A DNA stretch of 9,221 nucleotides from positions 1 through 9,221 of the forward strand of contig JAZDOR010000041.1 in assembly GCA_043798435.1 (NCBI GenBank), in the 5' to 3' direction. Shown piece by piece: positions 6,874 through 9,221 of the stretch (position 1 is its first letter; every line of letters begins with the position of its first letter). The notes beneath the pieces are model-generated. The model was given only the letters and a program-made list of their open reading frames with translations, did no database searches and had not been told where the DNA came from. Source of the stretch: JAGUXG01 sp043798435 (GTDB lineage Bacteria; UBA9089; UBA9088; JAGUXG01). A program made the position numbers and the translations under genes.

Positions 6874-8049
6874 ATGAACTTAAGAGAAGAAATAGAGCAA
6901 AAGACAGAAGAGCTCCTCAAGAAGGGAAAAGAGAGAGGATGGGTCACTTATGATGAGGTAAACCAGATTTTTACCAATGATGCTGTCTGGTCGCCTTATT
7001 TAGAGGATTTGTTCAACAGATTTGAAGAAGAAGGGGTAGAGATTGTTGATTCTGCGGAAAAAAAGAAGGGTAAAAAAATTTCCGATCCTACCAGCCTGTA
7101 TTTTCAGGATATATCCAAAATTCCCCTTATATCTCACGAAAAAGAGATAGAGTTTTGTAAGGAGATGGAAGAGCAAAGGATGAGGTTTTCTGAAATAGCA
7201 AAGGAGCTTGAGATTCCAGAAAGGAGACTGGCTGAGGTTTTCAAGAACTCACCTCAAAGTGGAGATTTTGCAGGGTTAAAAAAGGAGTTTTCCGAGAGAG
7301 AATTCATATTATATACAGCAAGAAGGAAGATGATTGAAGCAAATCTGAGGCTTGTAGTGACCATAGCCAAAAGGTATGCGGGTTATTCTAATATGGGCTT
7401 TCTTGACTTGATTAACGAAGGAAATATTGGGCTTATCAGGGCAGTTGATAAATATGACTATAAAGAAGGCTATCATTTTTCTACATACGCTGTCTGGTGG
7501 ATACGACAGGCAATCTTCAAGGCATTGGCTACAGAGAGCAGAATAATCAGGTTACCTGCTTCTATCTTTGAAGCCATCAACCGCTCAATGAAGGCACAGG
7601 AGGAGCTTACCCAAAAGTTGGCAAGGACTCCAAGCATGGAAGAGTTAGCCACTAAGATGGGCATGGCTCTTAACAAGGTGATTGATATTATGACTGCTAC
7701 TGAGAAGACAGAGGTCATATCCCTTGATACACCTATTGATGAGGATGGAAAAACCTTGCTTCTTGAAGTGATAGAGGACAAAAAGAGACCATCTCCAGCT
7801 GATATTGTCTTTCTCCAAATTTTACAGGATCAGATCTCAGATGTTCTAAGTAGTCTTTCTGAAAAGGATAGGACCATCATTAAAATGAGGTTTGGACTGG
7901 AGGGAGAACACCCCCATACATTGGAAGAGATAGGAAAGAAACTCGGTATTACCAGAGAAGGGGTGAGGCAGATAGAGACAAAGGCTTTGTCAAGGCTTCG
8001 TAAAAGGCAGGTTATCAGAACACTCAAGGATGACTTCTTGAGTTCGTAA
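6874..8049 (+). CDS. rpoD: RNA polymerase sigma factor, RpoD/SigA type (group 1)
   Basis: This sigma-70 factor directs RNA polymerase to -35/-10 promoters. The 391 residues include region 1.1 (about 1-60, GWVTYDEVNQIF), region 1.2 (DPTSLYFQDISKIPLIS, 71-87), region 2 (153-226, with EANLRLVVTIAKRYAG, LINEGNIGLIRAVDKYD and FSTYAVWWIRQAI), region 3 (about 227-308) and region 4 (about 316-378, ending in a helix-turn-helix GKKLGITREGVRQIETKA). Region 1.1 favours the housekeeping factor over a group 2 paralogue. The start has the best Shine-Dalgarno of the window, AAAGAGGT (6857-6864), 9 nt before the ATG. Two places deviate: PASIFE (228-233) replaces the usual PVHMIE of region 3.0, and the region 3.2 finger reads DGKTLLLEVIED. 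No dnaG lies directly upstream, unlike in many bacteria. Confidence 0.93.
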   Translation: MNLREEIEQKTEELLKKGKERGWVTYDEVNQIFTNDAVWSPYLEDLFNRFEEEGVEIVDSAEKKKGKKISDPTSLYFQDISKIPLISHEKEIEFCKEMEEQRMRFSEIAKELEIPERRLAEVFKNSPQSGDFAGLKKEFSEREFILYTARRKMIEANLRLVVTIAKRYAGYSNMGFLDLINEGNIGLIRAVDKYDYKEGYHFSTYAVWWIRQAIFKALATESRIIRLPASIFEAINRSMKAQEELTQKLARTPSMEELATKMGMALNKVIDIMTATEKTEVISLDTPIDEDGKTLLLEVIEDKKRPSPADIVFLQILQDQISDVLSSLSEKDRTIIKMRFGLEGEHPHTLEEIGKKLGITREGVRQIETKALSRLRKRQVIRTLKDDFLSS

Positions 8050-8064
8050 GACTTTAGCCCCTGA

Positions 8065-8230
8065 TGATAATCGGTTATCAAGTAAGAGGTAATCAGTAAT
8101 CAGTGATCAGTGATCAGTAATCAGTGATCAGTAATCAGTAATCAGTGATCAGTGATCAGTGATCGGTAAGAGAAACAATTACCTGATTACCTTTTTTTAC
8201 ATTACCTGATTACCCGATAACCTGATTACC
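8065..8230. repeat. Tandem 7-bp array (ATCAGTR x11) facing an octamer arm, between convergent rpoD and murI
   Basis: From 8092 to 8168 there are eleven consecutive 7-bp units of ATCAGTA or ATCAGTG; the last is ATCGGTA. The seventh base runs A,G,G,A,G,A,A,G,G,G,A. Related looser units (GATAATCG, GTTATCAA) extend left to about 8065. The right arm (8179-8230) is made of 8-bp units of the opposite strand: TTACCTGA, TTACCTTT, then after 7 bp TTACCTGA, TTACCCGA, TAACCTGA, TTACC. The arms share the GGTAATCAG core in opposite orientation but differ in period. There is no gene in this gap. It could fold as a cruciform or shield convergent transcripts; the function is unknown. Confidence 0.9.
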
Positions 8231-8237
8231 ATTTTTC

Positions 8238-9023
8238 CTAAAGTTCCACCCTTTCAACCCTATCAATATCAATCTGCAAGAAAGATGAGGCTGTCTCAAT
8301 GAAGCAGCCGGGTTCATCTGTAGTGCAGAAGAGAATCCTTCCGCCCTCGTGAGAGAGCATATTTTTCTCCTTCAAGTATTGCTGGCAGACTGAGGCTGTT
8401 GCCTCTGAGGAGGTAACAATTTCTACCTCATCACCCGTTACCTCTTTAATTATCTGGAAAATAAAGGGATAATGTGTGCAACCAAGAATCAGTGTGTCAA
8501 CCTCTCCTTTTAATGGAGAGAGATACTCTCTTGCCACATCCCTTGTTATTGAATGAGAAAGCCATCCCTCTTCAACCAATGGAACAAATAGAGGACAAAT
8601 AGCAGTAATCACCTCAATCTCTGGGTCAGACTCTAAAAGTCTTTTTTGGTAGACACCTGACTCAATCGTTCTTTTTGTGCCGATAACACCTACTTTTTTG
8701 CTCTTGGTCACCCTCACGGCTTTCGCCACAGCAGGCTCAATCACATCAATAATATCAGGAAATCTTTCTTTAAGCTGGGGAATAGCCACAGAGCTTGCCG
8801 TATTACAGGCAACAACAACCAATTTTACATCCTTTTTGGCAAGGAAATTGAGTGCCTCCTCAGAATATCTCTTAATGAGTGAAGCAGACTTTGTTCCATA
8901 AGGTGTTCGGGCAATATCTCCAAGATAGACAATATCCTCCCCTGGAAGCAGCCTTCGTATCTCCTTAAGGACAGAAACCCCTCCAATCCCTGAGTCAAAT
9001 ATGCCTATAGGTCTTGAATCCAT
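8238..9023 (-). CDS. murI: Glutamate racemase
   Basis: MurI interconverts L- and D-glutamate in the cytoplasm, supplying D-glutamate for peptidoglycan, so the cell likely makes a wall. The 261 residues are normal in length. The protein begins PIGIFDSGIGGVSVL with D10 and S11 at the active site, has TPYG (40-43), and carries the two catalytic cysteines C73 (VACNTAS) and C182 (GCTHYP), with EEGW at 151-154. The start at 9023 gives the canonical N-terminus; a short GGA lies 4 nt upstream of it on the minus strand. It converges on rpoD, with the tandem array at 8065-8230 between them. No clear promoter was found; its upstream side is occupied by the inverted repeat at 9066-9202. Confidence 0.96.
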   Translation of the reverse strand: MDSRPIGIFDSGIGGVSVLKEIRRLLPGEDIVYLGDIARTPYGTKSASLIKRYSEEALNFLAKKDVKLVVVACNTASSVAIPQLKERFPDIIDVIEPAVAKAVRVTKSKKVGVIGTKRTIESGVYQKRLLESDPEIEVITAICPLFVPLVEEGWLSHSITRDVAREYLSPLKGEVDTLILGCTHYPFIFQIIKEVTGDEVEIVTSSEATASVCQQYLKEKNMLSHEGGRILFCTTDEPGCFIETASSFLQIDIDRVERVEL

Positions 9024-9065
9024 CTATTCCAACGTAACCACTCAAAATCTTTTCGGAAATATTTA

Positions 9066-9202
9066 GCCACAGATGAACACAGAAGAGATATTTAGACACT
9101 GATTTACACAGATACTCACAGATAATTTTTTAATTCTTATCAGTGTAATCTGTGTTAATCCAAAGTCAAAAGAATAAGTGTTAATCAGTGTGTATCTGTG
9201 GC
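9066..9202. repeat. Inverted repeat with about 10-bp period (CACAGATnnn), upstream of murI
   Basis: The outer ends GCCACAGAT (9066-9074) and ATCTGTGGC (9194-9202) are perfect 9-bp inverted copies. The left arm steps by 10 bp: CACAGATGAA (9068), CACAGAAGAG (9078), a degenerate 9-bp unit, CACTGATTTA (9097), CACAGATACT (9107), CACAGATAAT (9117). The right arm carries opposite-strand units such as TAATCTGTG, TTAATCAGTG (9181) and TGTATCTGTG (9191). The centre is AT-rich. No transposase or obvious target-site duplication is visible. Confidence 0.85.
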
Positions 9203-9221
9203 AAGATTTATTTTATTTTTC

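Noticed and set aside
8092..8168. CRISPR array
   Set aside because: Units are 7 bp and contiguous with no spacers; no cas genes are nearby.
9136..9169. murI promoter with TTGACT on the minus strand
   Set aside because: The matching -10 (TACACT) is poor, and the sequence lies inside the repeat element.
9066..9202. Replication origin iterons
   Set aside because: No clear DnaA boxes and no dnaA, dnaN or rep gene in the window.

Overview
The window is a 9.2-kb piece of a bacterial chromosome carrying ordinary housekeeping genes. Gene ends are close together within transcription units, and the gaps between units are AT-rich and full of repeats. The Thermotoga-like MtaD, the two-subunit (iron-sulfur, oxygen-sensitive type) fumarase, the ETF and the relic of a cohesin-like/FlgD-Ig surface protein suggest an anaerobic, mostly uncultivated lineage. 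That placement is inference; nothing here fixes the phylum.

Layout, left to right: a 7-bp-periodic inverted repeat; mtaD (methylthioadenosine/S-adenosylhomocysteine deaminase, +); a decayed surface-protein gene in three frames (+); a perfect consensus promoter driving etfB and a class I fumarase alpha subunit, which overlap by ATGA (+); der, a ribosome-assembly GTPase (-), converging on the fumarase gene with both stop codons inside one small hairpin; a 254-bp divergent gap with back-to-back promoters; a NifS/IscS-type cysteine desulfurase (+); a 7-bp-periodic hairpin; rpoD-type sigma factor (+); a third 7/8-bp-periodic repeat between convergent genes; murI glutamate racemase (-); and a roughly 10-bp-periodic inverted repeat just upstream of murI.

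The genes do not form one pathway. They cover nucleoside/methionine salvage, electron transfer and C4-acid metabolism, ribosome assembly, sulfur mobilisation, transcription initiation and cell-wall precursor synthesis. EtfB and the fumarase alpha subunit each lack their usual partner gene next door.

The most unusual content is between the genes. Five gaps each carry an inverted-repeat element whose arms are short-period tandem arrays (7 bp in three, 7/8 bp in one, about 10 bp in one). The unit sequence differs in every gap but the architecture is the same. One of them lies in the probable der leader and ends in a T-run, so it could act as an attenuator. The divergent der/nifS promoters have -35 boxes that form a perfect TGTCAA-N6-TTGACA dyad. 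No tRNA, rRNA, CRISPR array or transposase was seen.
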